Below are positions 18,340 through 27,190 of a stretch of DNA of 64,000 nt, piece after piece. Source of the DNA: Pseudomonas sp. GV071 (GTDB lineage: Bacteria; Pseudomonadota; Gammaproteobacteria; Pseudomonadales; Pseudomonadaceae). The notes beneath the pieces were generated by a model that was not told where the DNA came from, searched no databases, and saw nothing but the letters and a program-made list of their open reading frames with translations. The number at the start of each line of letters is the position of its first letter. Position 1 is the stretch's first letter. The stretch spans positions 1 through 64,000 of the forward strand of contig NZ_QAOJ01000002.1 in NCBI RefSeq assembly GCF_003050835.1, read 5' to 3'. Position numbers and translations under genes: made by a program.

Positions 18340-19962
18340 TTACACCTTGAAGCGCGCCACCATGCCGTTCAAGCCCACCGCCAGGCGCGACAATTCCTGA
18401 CTGGCAACCGCCGTCTGGTTGGCACCGGTTGAGGACTGCAGGGACAGGTCGCGGATGTTGGTCAGGTTGCGGTCCACTTCCCGCGCCACTTGCGCCTGTT
18501 CTTCCGAGGCGCTGGCAATCACCAGGTTGCGTTCGTTGATAGCAGAGATCGCCACGGCGATTTCATCCAGCGCGCTGCCGGCGGCCTTGGCCACGTCCAG
18601 CGTCGCCCGGGCGCGTTGGTTGCTGGTGTGCATGGCGCTCACCGCCTGGTCGGTGCCCAGGCGAATGCCGCCAACCATCTGTTCGATTTCCTGGGTCGAC
18701 TGTTGGGTGCGATGGGCCAGGGCGCGCACCTCATCGGCGACCACGGCAAAGCCGCGTCCAGCCTCACCAGCCCGCGCCGCTTCGATGGCGGCGTTGAGCG
18801 CCAAGAGGTTGGTCTGCTCGGCGATGGAGCGGATCACGTCGAGCACCTTGCTGATGTCGCGCACTTTGTCCGCCAGTTGTTCCACCTGGTTGGAGGAGCT
18901 GGTGACGTCATCGGCCAGGCTGCTGATGGAGTTGACCGTTTGGCGCACCTGCTCGCGGCCATGCTGGGTGGTGCGGTCGGATTCGCGCGAAGCTTCGGAG
19001 GTGATCACCGCATTACGCGCCACCTCCTCCACCGCGGTGGTCATCTCGTTGACGGCAGTGGCCGCCTGTTCGATTTCATCGTTCTGCTGGTTCAGGCCAC
19101 GGGTGGAGTCTTCGGTCACCACATGCAGCTCTTCGGCTGCTGAGGCCAACTGGTTGGAAGAGTCGGCAATGCTCTGGATGGTGCTGCGCAGGTTCTGCTG
19201 CATGGTTTTCAGGGCTTCCAGCAAGCGTGCCGGCTCGTCGGTACCGTCGACCTCGATACGCTCGGTAAGGTCGCCCGAGGCCACTACCTGGGCGATGCCC
19301 AGGGCGCGCAACAAAGGTTCGACAATGCTGCGCGTCAGCAACAGCGCCAGCACTACGGTCACCACGCCAGCCAACACCATGGTGACCACCATGCTCGCCC
19401 GCGCACTGGAAAACACCACGCTGGAACGCTCTTTGGCACTCTGCGCGCCCTGGGTGTTGATCGCCGTCAGGCTGTCCAGCTCGGCGGCCATGGCGTCGCC
19501 AAACTGCACCAAGGCTCCGTTAGCAATCGCCGTGGCCTCGTCGAATTGTTTTTGTTGGGCAAATTGCAGCAGTTTTTCCTGCGCAACCTCGTAGCCCTGC
19601 ATGGCCGCGGCAAAACGCTGATAAGCGGCGCGCTCCTCGGGACTGGAGATCAGCGGCTCGTAGCGGCGCTGGTCGTCGGCCAGGGTTTGCTTGAGCTTTT
19701 GCGCCCGTTCAACGTTGATTTTTTGTTCGGCATCGCTGCGGTTGACCACCAGGCGCAGGCTGAGGGAGCGCAGGCGCAGGGTGTTCTGCGCCATGGAGTC
19801 CAGCGCCAGGATGCTCGGCAGCCAGTTGTCACTGACCTCCAGCGCGTCATCGCGCATGGCCGACATTTTCAGCAGCGCGAAGCCGCCAAGAAACAGCACC
19901 ATCAAGGCCAACAGGCCGAACCCAAGGCTGGCACGGGGGGCAATATCGAGCTTTCGCAACAT
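18340..19962 (-). CDS. Methyl-accepting chemotaxis protein (second of a tandem pair)
   Basis: The 540-residue chemoreceptor has the same architecture as its downstream neighbour: a membrane helix at about 10-32, a helical periplasmic domain, a second helix near 190, HAMP, and a signalling domain with the same [20 protein letters not shown] tip. The last 300 residues differ at only scattered positions, whereas the sensor regions share pattern but little identity. This suggests duplication followed by change of ligand. [10 protein letters not shown] is the chosen start; a 41-residue extension into the upstream spacer is rejected. Its own terminator at 18,268 implies it is transcribed separately from the other copy. 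Confidence 0.92.
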   Translation of the reverse strand: MLRKLDIAPRASLGFGLLALMVLFLGGFALLKMSAMRDDALEVSDNWLPSILALDSMAQNTLRLRSLSLRLVVNRSDAEQKINVERAQKLKQTLADDQRRYEPLISSPEERAAYQRFAAAMQGYEVAQEKLLQFAQQKQFDEATAIANGALVQFGDAMAAELDSLTAINTQGAQSAKERSSVVFSSARASMVVTMVLAGVVTVVLALLLTRSIVEPLLRALGIAQVVASGDLTERIEVDGTDEPARLLEALKTMQQNLRSTIQSIADSSNQLASAAEELHVVTEDSTRGLNQQNDEIEQAATAVNEMTTAVEEVARNAVITSEASRESDRTTQHGREQVRQTVNSISSLADDVTSSSNQVEQLADKVRDISKVLDVIRSIAEQTNLLALNAAIEAARAGEAGRGFAVVADEVRALAHRTQQSTQEIEQMVGGIRLGTDQAVSAMHTSNQRARATLDVAKAAGSALDEIAVAISAINERNLVIASASEEQAQVAREVDRNLTNIRDLSLQSSTGANQTAVASQELSRLAVGLNGMVARFKV

Positions 19963-20166
19963 GGCTGTCGTCCAGGTAAGTAAGCCGGACGGCAGCCGCC
20001 AGCCCGGCACAAGACCGATGGCGAGCCAGAAATTCCGGGCAGGTGCGCCCGCAGGGGAAGCCATGGGTTCGCGTACGGCACGCACGGCGGCCGTAAGGAA
20101 AACATAGCGTTGATTGGCCGGGTTGGCAGCGCCGCCCGGCGGGTGTGAAGCGCGAAGCGCAGTGGC

Positions 20167-20946
20167 CTAGCGAATCACGCCTTCTTCCAGCAGAAGCTTG
20201 AAGATCGCCTCGGCGCCCTCCTCGGCACTCACATCCTTGAGCACCTGGCCGCCACCGCCCGCCGCTTTGGCGGTGGCCGCTTTCATCCGCTCGGCGCCGG
20301 TTTTGGCCTTGATCACCTTCAGGCGTTTGGGCCGTGGCCGCGCCGGTTGAAAGTTGGCGCTGGTCAGCAAATCGTCTTCCAGCACTTCGACTTCATCGGC
20401 CCACAAGGTGCCTCGCCGTGCCGGACCGAACGCGCTTTGCCGCGCCGTAGGGGCGGCGTTGTCGACACTGGCAAGAAACGGCAAACGCACCTGCAAGCGC
20501 CGCCGCTGGCCGCGCGGCAAGGCTTGCAGCACCTGCGCCACGCCATTCTCGACCTTCTCCACTTCGGCCAGGCCGACCACCAATGGCCAGCCCAGGCGCT
20601 CGGCCAACAGGTAAGGGAGCATGCCCGAGCCTTCGCCGGTTTCCGCCTGGCTGCCGGTGAGCACCAGTTGCGCACCACTCTCCTGGAGATAGTCGAACAG
20701 CGCCGGCAGCGCATCGGCGCCATCCGGTTGCTGTAACACGCTGAGTTCGCTCAGGCCCATACCGAGGTAAGCGCGCAGCGCTTCTTCTTCAGCGTTGCCG
20801 GCATGCAGCACCTGCAGCTGCTCGCCGGCCAGGCGCAGGCCGAGTTCGACGGCGCGGGCGTCCTGCTCGGCACGACGGGCGCGGCCGGAAGTCGGGTGGG
20901 CGCCGATTGACACCAGGCACAACACGTTGAATGGCTTAGGCTGCAT
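20167..20946 (-). CDS. etfB: Electron transfer flavoprotein beta subunit (dimethylglycine pathway)
   Basis: This 259-residue ETF beta-type protein pairs with the alpha subunit encoded just upstream, taking electrons from the Dgc demethylase to the respiratory chain. Family marks include VLCLVSIGAHP at the N-terminus, the DARAVELGLRLA helix and the central LPYLLAERLGWPLVVGLAEV strand-helix motif. The start MQPKPFNVLC overlaps the etfA stop by 11 nt. It is more divergent than the housekeeping ETF beta, with a basic, Lys/Arg-rich C-terminus near PRPKRLKVIKAK. The place in the dgc cluster argues for a dedicated role. Confidence 0.88.
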   Translation of the reverse strand: MQPKPFNVLCLVSIGAHPTSGRARRAEQDARAVELGLRLAGEQLQVLHAGNAEEEALRAYLGMGLSELSVLQQPDGADALPALFDYLQESGAQLVLTGSQAETGEGSGMLPYLLAERLGWPLVVGLAEVEKVENGVAQVLQALPRGQRRRLQVRLPFLASVDNAAPTARQSAFGPARRGTLWADEVEVLEDDLLTSANFQPARPRPKRLKVIKAKTGAERMKAATAKAAGGGGQVLKDVSAEEGAEAIFKLLLEEGVIR

Positions 20947-22159
20947 CGCGATTGCCTCCGGCGCGGTGCGCGGCCATGCGTTCAATAAGCGCGGCAAGAA
21001 TCGCCGCCGAGTCGCCGATCACCGAGAGATCGGCGCGTTTGATCATGTCGCAGCCGGCATCCAGGTTCACCGCCACCACCTTGTCGCAGGCACCAATGCC
21101 TTGCAGGTGCTGGATGGCGCCGGAAATCCCCACGGCCAGATACACCCGCGCCGTGACCCAGGTACCGGTGGCGCCGACCTGGCGGTTGCGCGCCATATAG
21201 CCGTCGTCCACCGCCACCCGCGAGGCGCCTTCAGTGGCACCGAGGGCCTGGGCGGTGCGGTGGAACAGGTCCCAGTCTTTGACGCCGTTGCCGCCGGAGA
21301 GAATAAATTCAGCTTCGGCCATCGGCGTTGCCGCCGGGTCGACGGCCACCGCACCGAGGTCTTCGATACGAGGCAGGCAACGGGCGACTTCGTTATCCAG
21401 GCTGATCGCCAAGGCTTCATGACGGGTTTCGCTGACCGGCTCGGCGCATTCACTGGCAGCCAGAATTACCCGCGCCAATGGGCGTTGCAGATCCTGTTGG
21501 CCAGCGCCGGCGCGGCCAATACAGTGCTCGTCGGTGACTTGCCAGACGCGGGTGGCCGGGCGTTCGCCCAGCTGTGCAGCCAGACGCCGACCGAGTTCGC
21601 CGCCACCGCTGCGGCTGTCCGGCAGCAACCAGTGGCGGGGCTGGAATTGCCGCTCAATGGCGGTCAGCGCCTGCACCTGCTGCTCTGGCGCATAGCCGCT
21701 GTAGAGCGCGCCTTCGAACTGCAGCAGGCGGTCAACGCCTGCGGTGTCGAAGCTACTTTCCTTATGCTCGCCGAATACCACCGCCAGTACTGCGCCCTCG
21801 CTGCCAGCCAGCTTGTGGGCCAGGCCCAGCAGGTCGCGGTCGTGGGTGGTCAGGCGGCCGCCGACCAGGTCGGGGACTACCACGATGTAGAAGCGTGGCG
21901 CGGCGACCGTGTGCATCGGCAGTTGTACGGCAGCGGTCTGGGTAGAACGCTTGGCTGTGCCGCCCTGTTGGGCGCCGCTGCGGTCGATGCGTTTGATCCC
22001 GTTGGGGCCGATAAAGCCGACGGCATGGGGGTTCTTGCGGATGATGCCGTTGGGGCCCATCCAGTTGGTTTCGCTGCGCTGCAACGTGGCGTGCAAGGGG
22101 TGCAGGCGGTTGCGGGCGATGCGCTCGGCGCGGGGGTCGCGGCGGATGATGTCAGACAT
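20936..22159 (-). CDS. etfA: Electron transfer flavoprotein alpha subunit with N-terminal extension
   Basis: The C-terminal part of this 407-residue protein is a normal ETF alpha subunit, with the FAD-binding SGAIQHLQGIG motif and ending in a DSAAILAALIERM helix. It is about 90 residues longer than a usual ETF alpha. The extra N-terminal segment has a duplicated G-P-N-G-I motif (WMGPNGIIR and FIGPNGIKR) and no cysteines. With EtfB it probably accepts electrons from DgcAB. The gene is placed directly after dgcB, separated by a CT-rich repeat. The start MSDIIRRDPR at 22159 is well placed; an in-frame extension into the repeat is rejected. Confidence 0.88.
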   Translation of the reverse strand: MSDIIRRDPRAERIARNRLHPLHATLQRSETNWMGPNGIIRKNPHAVGFIGPNGIKRIDRSGAQQGGTAKRSTQTAAVQLPMHTVAAPRFYIVVVPDLVGGRLTTHDRDLLGLAHKLAGSEGAVLAVVFGEHKESSFDTAGVDRLLQFEGALYSGYAPEQQVQALTAIERQFQPRHWLLPDSRSGGGELGRRLAAQLGERPATRVWQVTDEHCIGRAGAGQQDLQRPLARVILAASECAEPVSETRHEALAISLDNEVARCLPRIEDLGAVAVDPAATPMAEAEFILSGGNGVKDWDLFHRTAQALGATEGASRVAVDDGYMARNRQVGATGTWVTARVYLAVGISGAIQHLQGIGACDKVVAVNLDAGCDMIKRADLSVIGDSAAILAALIERMAAHRAGGNRDAA

Positions 22160-22194
22160 GGGTAGTTCTCCGGCCTTGGAGCAAGGGCCAAGGG

Positions 22195-22284
22195 CCCCTC
22201 TCCCCCAGCCCCTCTCCCGCAAGCGGGCGAGGGGAGTTGATCCGCGTAGGGTCCGTCCCCTCGCTGCCCTCGGGGAGAGGGGGT
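22195..22284. repeat. CT-rich palindrome pair between dgcB and etfA
   Basis: CCCTCTCCCGCAAGCGGGCG and flanking arms fill most of the 144-nt gap. It belongs to the family also seen inside the sox operon. Confidence 0.8.
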
Positions 22285-22303
22285 GGCAGCAAACGAAGGT
22301 CCA

Positions 22304-24241
22304 TCATTCCACCACCTCCACCACACGCTTCACCGCCACCGCAGCCGGCGCTTCCAGCAATACGTCGGCCACCAACTCGGCAATGTCCTTGATCTGCGGC
22401 CGCGGTTCCACCACGCCTTCAAGCATCGCCGTGCACTGCGGGCAACCCACGGCCACCAGCTCGGCGCCGGTCTCTTTGATATCCACCATGCGCATATCCG
22501 GAATCCGCTGCTTGCCGAGAATATCGGTGATCGGCGCGCCGCCACCGCCGCCGCAGCAGCGGGAGCGGAAGCCCGAACGTTGCATCTCTCTCACTTCAAT
22601 GCCGAGCGCGCGCAACACATCACGCGGCGCTTCGTACTCGCCGTTGTAGCGGCCGAGGTAACAGGGGTCGTGGTACGTCACCGAGCCGCCTTTGTGCTGG
22701 CCGAGGTTGAGTTTTTGCCCGGCAATCAGCTCGGCAATAAAGGTGCTGTGGTGCAGTACCTCGTAGTGGCCGCCCAAGGCGCCGTATTCGTTTTTCAGCA
22801 CGTGGAAGCTGTGCGGGTCGCAGCTGACGATGCGCTTGAAGCTGTATTTGCCCAAGGTGGCGATGTTGCGGGTGGCCAGGCTCTGGAAGGTGGCTTCGTC
22901 CCCCAGACGGCGGGCGACGTCGCCGCTGTCACGCTCTTCCAGGCCGAGCACGGCGAAGTCGACATTGGCCGCTTTCAGCACTTTGACGAACGCGCGGAGG
23001 GTGCGCTGGTTGCGCATATCGAAGGCGCCGTCGCCGACCCAGAACAGCACATCGGTGGTTTTCTTTTCGCTGAGCAGATCGAGGTTCAAATCCGCCGCCC
23101 AGTTCAGTCGGCCGCCGGGGTTAAAGCCGCCGGGGTTGTCGGTGGCGATCAGGTTTTCCAGCACCTCGGCGCCCTTGTTCGGCGTCGCGCCTTTTTCCAG
23201 GGTCAGGTGGCGGCGCATGTCGACGATGGCGTCGACGTGCTCGATCATCATCGGGCACTCCTCGACGCAGGCGCGGCAGGTGGTGCACGACCACAGGGTT
23301 TCAGCATCGACCAGGCCGTTGACGATGGGCTGATGCGGACCGCCGCTGTGTTCGCCAACCTGCTTGCCAGGGTAAGGACTACCGGCGAACTTGGCATCGG
23401 TGCCGCCGGCCAGGCCGACCACCATGTCCTGAATCAACTTCTTCGGGTTCAACGGCTGGCCGGCGGCAAAGGCCGGGCACGCCGCTTCGCACTTGCCGCA
23501 CTGCACGCAGGCGTCGAAGCCCAGCAGTTGGTTCCAAGTGAAGTCGGTGGGGTTTTCCACGCCCAGTGGTGCATTGGGGTTGCTCAGGTCGAGGGCTTTC
23601 AAACCGGTGGAACGACCACCACCAAACCGTTCGGCGCGGCGGTGCCAGGCCAGGTGCAGGGCACCGGCGAAGGCGTGTTTCATCGGCCCGCCCCAGGTCA
23701 TGCCGAAGAACAGTTCCGACACGCCCCAGGCCACACCGATTGCCAGCACCAGGGCGAGAATCCAACCGCCGAAACCTGCCGGCAGAATCCCGGCCACCGG
23801 CAAGGTGGCGATAAAAAAACTCGCGGAAAACATCAGCAGGCTTTTCGGCAGGCGCATCCAAGGCCCTTTCGACAGCCGTGACGGGGGGTCTAGACGGCGC
23901 TTGGCGACGAACAGCGCACCGACAAACATCAGCGCACTGGCCGCCAGCAAGGCGAAGCCGAGGATGCGGTTATGCAGGCCAAAGCCATGCACCAGAATCG
24001 CCAACACGGCAGCCAGCACAAAGCCTCCGGCCGTGGCCACGTGGGTGTTGGCGATGTATTTGTCGCGAGCCACCACATGGTGCAGATCGACCATATAACG
24101 CTTGGGCATGGCCAGCAGGCCACCGAGCCAGTCGACCTGGGCCGGACGGCCACGGCGCCACATGAAAAAGCGCTTGCCTGCACCGAGCACCGCCAGCAAC
24201 AGGGCAGCGAATAGCAGGATGGGCAGAAGGGTGTTCAACAT
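22304..24241 (-). CDS. dgcB: Dimethylglycine demethylation protein DgcB (Fe-S membrane protein)
   Basis: DgcB (645 residues) is a heterodisulphide-reductase-like iron-sulfur protein needed with DgcA to demethylate dimethylglycine. Several hydrophobic N-terminal segments (about residues 1-200) anchor it in the membrane. Two ferredoxin-type cysteine sets follow, CVQCGKCEAACP and CTTCRACVEECP. The C-terminal half has CCG-type motifs (DPCYLGRYNGEY and RCCGGGGG) that bind another cluster in relatives. It probably moves electrons between the flavoenzyme, the ETF and the membrane. The start MLNTLLPILL at 24241 is at the first hydrophobic segment. The gene lies between dgcA and etfA. Confidence 0.93.
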   Translation of the reverse strand: MLNTLLPILLFAALLLAVLGAGKRFFMWRRGRPAQVDWLGGLLAMPKRYMVDLHHVVARDKYIANTHVATAGGFVLAAVLAILVHGFGLHNRILGFALLAASALMFVGALFVAKRRLDPPSRLSKGPWMRLPKSLLMFSASFFIATLPVAGILPAGFGGWILALVLAIGVAWGVSELFFGMTWGGPMKHAFAGALHLAWHRRAERFGGGRSTGLKALDLSNPNAPLGVENPTDFTWNQLLGFDACVQCGKCEAACPAFAAGQPLNPKKLIQDMVVGLAGGTDAKFAGSPYPGKQVGEHSGGPHQPIVNGLVDAETLWSCTTCRACVEECPMMIEHVDAIVDMRRHLTLEKGATPNKGAEVLENLIATDNPGGFNPGGRLNWAADLNLDLLSEKKTTDVLFWVGDGAFDMRNQRTLRAFVKVLKAANVDFAVLGLEERDSGDVARRLGDEATFQSLATRNIATLGKYSFKRIVSCDPHSFHVLKNEYGALGGHYEVLHHSTFIAELIAGQKLNLGQHKGGSVTYHDPCYLGRYNGEYEAPRDVLRALGIEVREMQRSGFRSRCCGGGGGAPITDILGKQRIPDMRMVDIKETGAELVAVGCPQCTAMLEGVVEPRPQIKDIAELVADVLLEAPAAVAVKRVVEVVE

Positions 24242-24261
24242 CGTTGGTCTCCACAATTCAG

Positions 24262-24370
24262 ACCCCTCGCCCCTGCGGGGAGAGGGTTAGGGAGAGGGGT
24301 GCAGGCGACGCGAATCACCGACAAAAGCCCCTCTCCCCCAGCCCCTCTCCCGCAAGCGGGCGAGGGGAGA
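24262..24370. repeat. CT-rich palindrome pair between dgcA and dgcB
   Basis: Paired CCCCTCTCCCGCAAGCGGGC units occupy nearly the whole gap between the two demethylase genes. Confidence 0.8.
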
Positions 24371-24379
24371 CCAGCGGCA

Positions 24380-26440
24380 TCAGAAGTCCTTACACAACCG
24401 CAACGCGTCATAAATCGCCGCGTGGGTGTTGCGTTGGGCCACGCAGTCGCCGATGCGGAACAACAGGTAACCGTCCCCCGCTTCGCTCAGGCAGGGCTGT
24501 GGCTTGATCGCAAACAGTGCCTCGACGTCGATCTGGCCCTTGTTGCGCGAGCCTTCTTTCAGCGCGTAGTACAGGGTTTCGTCCGGCCGTACGCCGTTCT
24601 CCACCACCACCTGGTCAACCACCCGCTCCTCTTTGGCGCCGGTGTATTCGTTTTCCAGCACGGCCACCAATTTGTCGCCTTCGCGGTAGACCTTCTCCAG
24701 CATCATGTCGCCGGTCATGATCACGTCTTTGGGGTACATGCTGCGGTAGTAAGTCGGGAACGAGGTGCCGCCCATAGCCACGCCGGGCTTGGTGTCGTCG
24801 GTGACGATTTCCACCTGCGAGCCTTTGTCGGCCATGAAGTCGGCCACCGACATGCCGGTGAATTCGCAGATGGTGTCGTATACCAGCACATTCTTGGCTG
24901 GCGCCACTTTGCCGTCGAGCACGTCCCAACTGCTGACCACCAGGCCTTCCGCCGAGCCCCAGTGTTCGTTCTGCTCCAGGTACGGATGACCGCCGTTGGC
25001 CAGCACGATCACGTCCGGACGCAGGTCTTGGATGGTCGCCACATCGGCGCCAGTGCCCAGGCGCAAATCGACTTTCAGGCGGGCCAGTTCCAGCTGATAC
25101 CAGCGGGTGATACCGGCAATCTGGTCACGCTGCGGGGCTTTTGAGGCCGTGGTGATCTGCCCGCCGAGCGCGTCTTTCTTTTCAAACAAGGTCACGTCGT
25201 GGCCACGTTCGGCCGCCACACGAGCGGCTTCCATCCCGGCCGGGCCGCCACCGACCACCACTACCTTGCGCTTAACGCCGGTGGTTTTTTCGATGATGTG
25301 GGGCACGCCCATGTATTCACGGGAAGTGGCGGCGTTCTGGATGCACAGCACGTCCAGGCCCTGGTACTGACGGTCGATGCAGTAGTTGGCGCCGACGCAT
25401 TGTTTGATCTGGTCGACCTGGCCCATCTTGATCTTGGCGATAAAGTGCGGGTCGGCGATGTGGGCACGGGTCATGCCGACCATGTCCACGTAGCCGCCGT
25501 CGAGAATCCGCGTGGCCTGGTTCGGGTCCTTGATGTTCTGCGCGTGCAGCACCGGAACCTTCACCACCTCCTTGATGCCCGCCGCCAGGTGCAGGAACGG
25601 CTCCGGCGGGTAGCTCATGTTGGGGATCACGTTGGCCAGGGTGTTGTGGGTGTCGCAACCGGAACCCACCACACCGATAAAGTCGATCATGCCGGTGTCG
25701 TCGTAGTACTTGGCGATCTGCTTCATGTCTTCGTGGCTCAAGCCATCGGGGTGAAACTCGTCACCGCAGATGCGCATGCCCACGCAGAAGTCCGGGCCCA
25801 CTTCCTTGCGGATGGCCTTGAGCACTTCCAGGCCGAATTTCATCCGCCCTTCGAAATCGCCGCCCCATTCATCGGTGCGCTTGTTGACCCGTGGGCTCCA
25901 GAACTGGTCGACCATATGCTGGTGCACGGCCGACAATTCGATGCCGTCCAGGCCGCCTTCCATTGCCCGGCGTGCGGCTTGGGAGTAGTTGCCGATCACT
26001 CGCCAGATCTCTTCCACTTCAATGGTTTTACAGGTGGCGCGGTGCACCGGTTCGCGGATGCCCGACGGCGACATCAGGGTCGGCCAGTTAAAGCCGTCCC
26101 AACGCGAGCGACGGCCCATGTGGGTAATCTGGATCATGATCTTGGCGCCATGCTTGTGCATGGCATCGGCCAGGTTCTGGAAGTGCGGGATGATGCGGTC
26201 GGTGGAGAGGTTGACCGAGCTCCACCACTCCTGCGGGCTGTCGATCGCCACCACCGAAGAACCACCGCAGATCGCCAGGCCGATACCGCCCTTGGCCTTC
26301 TCTTCGTAGTACTTGATATAGCGCTCGGTGGTCATGCCGCCGTCGGTGGCATACACCTCGGCGTGCGCAGTGCTGAGCACGCGGTTGCGGATGGTCAGTT
26401 TGCCAAGTTGAATTGGCTGGAACATCGATTCAAAAGCCAT
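24380..26440 (-). CDS. dgcA: Dimethylglycine demethylation protein DgcA
   Basis: DgcA (686 residues) belongs to the trimethylamine dehydrogenase / 2,4-dienoyl-CoA reductase family and is required to convert dimethylglycine to sarcosine. Residues 1-340 form an FMN-binding TIM barrel of old-yellow-enzyme type. A cysteine region lies at 348-366, and the C-terminal half is an FAD/NAD-type domain with VVVVGGGPAGMEAARVA. In relatives four cysteines (C-x2-C-x2-C-x11-C) bind [4Fe-4S]; here they read Cys348, Ala351, Cys354 and Cys366, so one ligand is missing. It is followed by dgcB and the etf genes and preceded by the DUF5943-type gene. Confidence 0.94.
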   Translation of the reverse strand: MAFESMFQPIQLGKLTIRNRVLSTAHAEVYATDGGMTTERYIKYYEEKAKGGIGLAICGGSSVVAIDSPQEWWSSVNLSTDRIIPHFQNLADAMHKHGAKIMIQITHMGRRSRWDGFNWPTLMSPSGIREPVHRATCKTIEVEEIWRVIGNYSQAARRAMEGGLDGIELSAVHQHMVDQFWSPRVNKRTDEWGGDFEGRMKFGLEVLKAIRKEVGPDFCVGMRICGDEFHPDGLSHEDMKQIAKYYDDTGMIDFIGVVGSGCDTHNTLANVIPNMSYPPEPFLHLAAGIKEVVKVPVLHAQNIKDPNQATRILDGGYVDMVGMTRAHIADPHFIAKIKMGQVDQIKQCVGANYCIDRQYQGLDVLCIQNAATSREYMGVPHIIEKTTGVKRKVVVVGGGPAGMEAARVAAERGHDVTLFEKKDALGGQITTASKAPQRDQIAGITRWYQLELARLKVDLRLGTGADVATIQDLRPDVIVLANGGHPYLEQNEHWGSAEGLVVSSWDVLDGKVAPAKNVLVYDTICEFTGMSVADFMADKGSQVEIVTDDTKPGVAMGGTSFPTYYRSMYPKDVIMTGDMMLEKVYREGDKLVAVLENEYTGAKEERVVDQVVVENGVRPDETLYYALKEGSRNKGQIDVEALFAIKPQPCLSEAGDGYLLFRIGDCVAQRNTHAAIYDALRLCKDF

Positions 26441-26501
26441 TACGGCAACCTCACGGAAGGGCGACCTTGATGCACGGGTGGATTCTTTTTTTGGGCGTTG
26501 C

Positions 26502-27032
26502 TTACAGCGGCTTCACAACGAACAACCCATCGTCATGCCCTTCTTCCGACCCGCCATACACCTGCTCGGCGACGGTGCGGACGCTGCTGCCTTTGGCGGC
26601 CAGGATCTGGTCCATGGCGCCGGCGAACCAGCCGGTGAACATGTAATCCACCTTGCGGCCGACCTTGCCGTACACATACACAAAGCAGGAGTGCTCAAGC
26701 TTGACGCTGGCGGTGCCTTGGTCGAGGTCGATGTCCTGGATCTTGAACAGGCCCCAGCCGCGCTGGGAGAGGCGCTTCATGTAGTGCTCGAACACCGCCA
26801 CGCCTTCAATGCCATGGCACTCGGCTTCTTTCTCGCACCAGTGCCAGGCCGACTTGTAGCCGGCCTTGTAGAGGATGTCGGCGTAGGCATCGGCGCCCAG
26901 CACTTCCTCGATGCCCATGTGGTTGTTCACGAAGAAGTGGCGCGGCACATACAGCATCGGCAGCGCATCGCTGGTCCAGACACCGGTTTCGCTGTCGACT
27001 TCGATGGGCAGTTGGGGGGCGATTTTGGCCAT
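26502..27032 (-). CDS. DUF5943-type protein with a 4-vinyl-reductase-like domain
   Basis: This 176-residue protein resembles the conserved gene next to dgcA in other pseudomonads (PA5397 in P. aeruginosa). The C-terminal half, with QIDIDLDQGTASVKLEHSC-like and FTGWFAGAMDQILA patterns, looks like a V4R domain, a small-molecule or hydrocarbon-binding fold. The N-terminal half (PMLYVPRHFFVNNHMGIEEV) is less familiar. There is no signal peptide. It lies 61 nt before dgcA on the same strand and is probably co-transcribed with it. Its exact role in dimethylglycine use is not known; binding of an intermediate or cofactor is a guess. Confidence 0.85.
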   Translation of the reverse strand: MAKIAPQLPIEVDSETGVWTSDALPMLYVPRHFFVNNHMGIEEVLGADAYADILYKAGYKSAWHWCEKEAECHGIEGVAVFEHYMKRLSQRGWGLFKIQDIDLDQGTASVKLEHSCFVYVYGKVGRKVDYMFTGWFAGAMDQILAAKGSSVRTVAEQVYGGSEEGHDDGLFVVKPL

Positions 27033-27063
27033 GGTGTTACTCCGGAAAATTCATAAGTTGGCT

Positions 27064-27176
27064 GCCCTCTCCCCAACCCTCTCCCGCAAGCGGGAGAGGG
27101 GGCCGACCGCGCAAGGTGCGCTGATCGGGGTGGTCTCCCCTCGCCCGCTTGCGGGAGAGGGGCCGGGGGAGAGGGC
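27064..27176. repeat. CT-rich palindrome pair
   Basis: Two facing CCCTCTCCCGC/GCGGGAGAGGG units fill the gap between the M19-like gene and the DUF5943-type gene. Confidence 0.8.
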
Positions 27177-27190
27177 CGAAGGAAAAGACG

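Noticed and set aside
22283..23881. Long plus-strand open frame (532 codons)
   Set aside because: It is antisense to dgcB and shows no recognisable domain.
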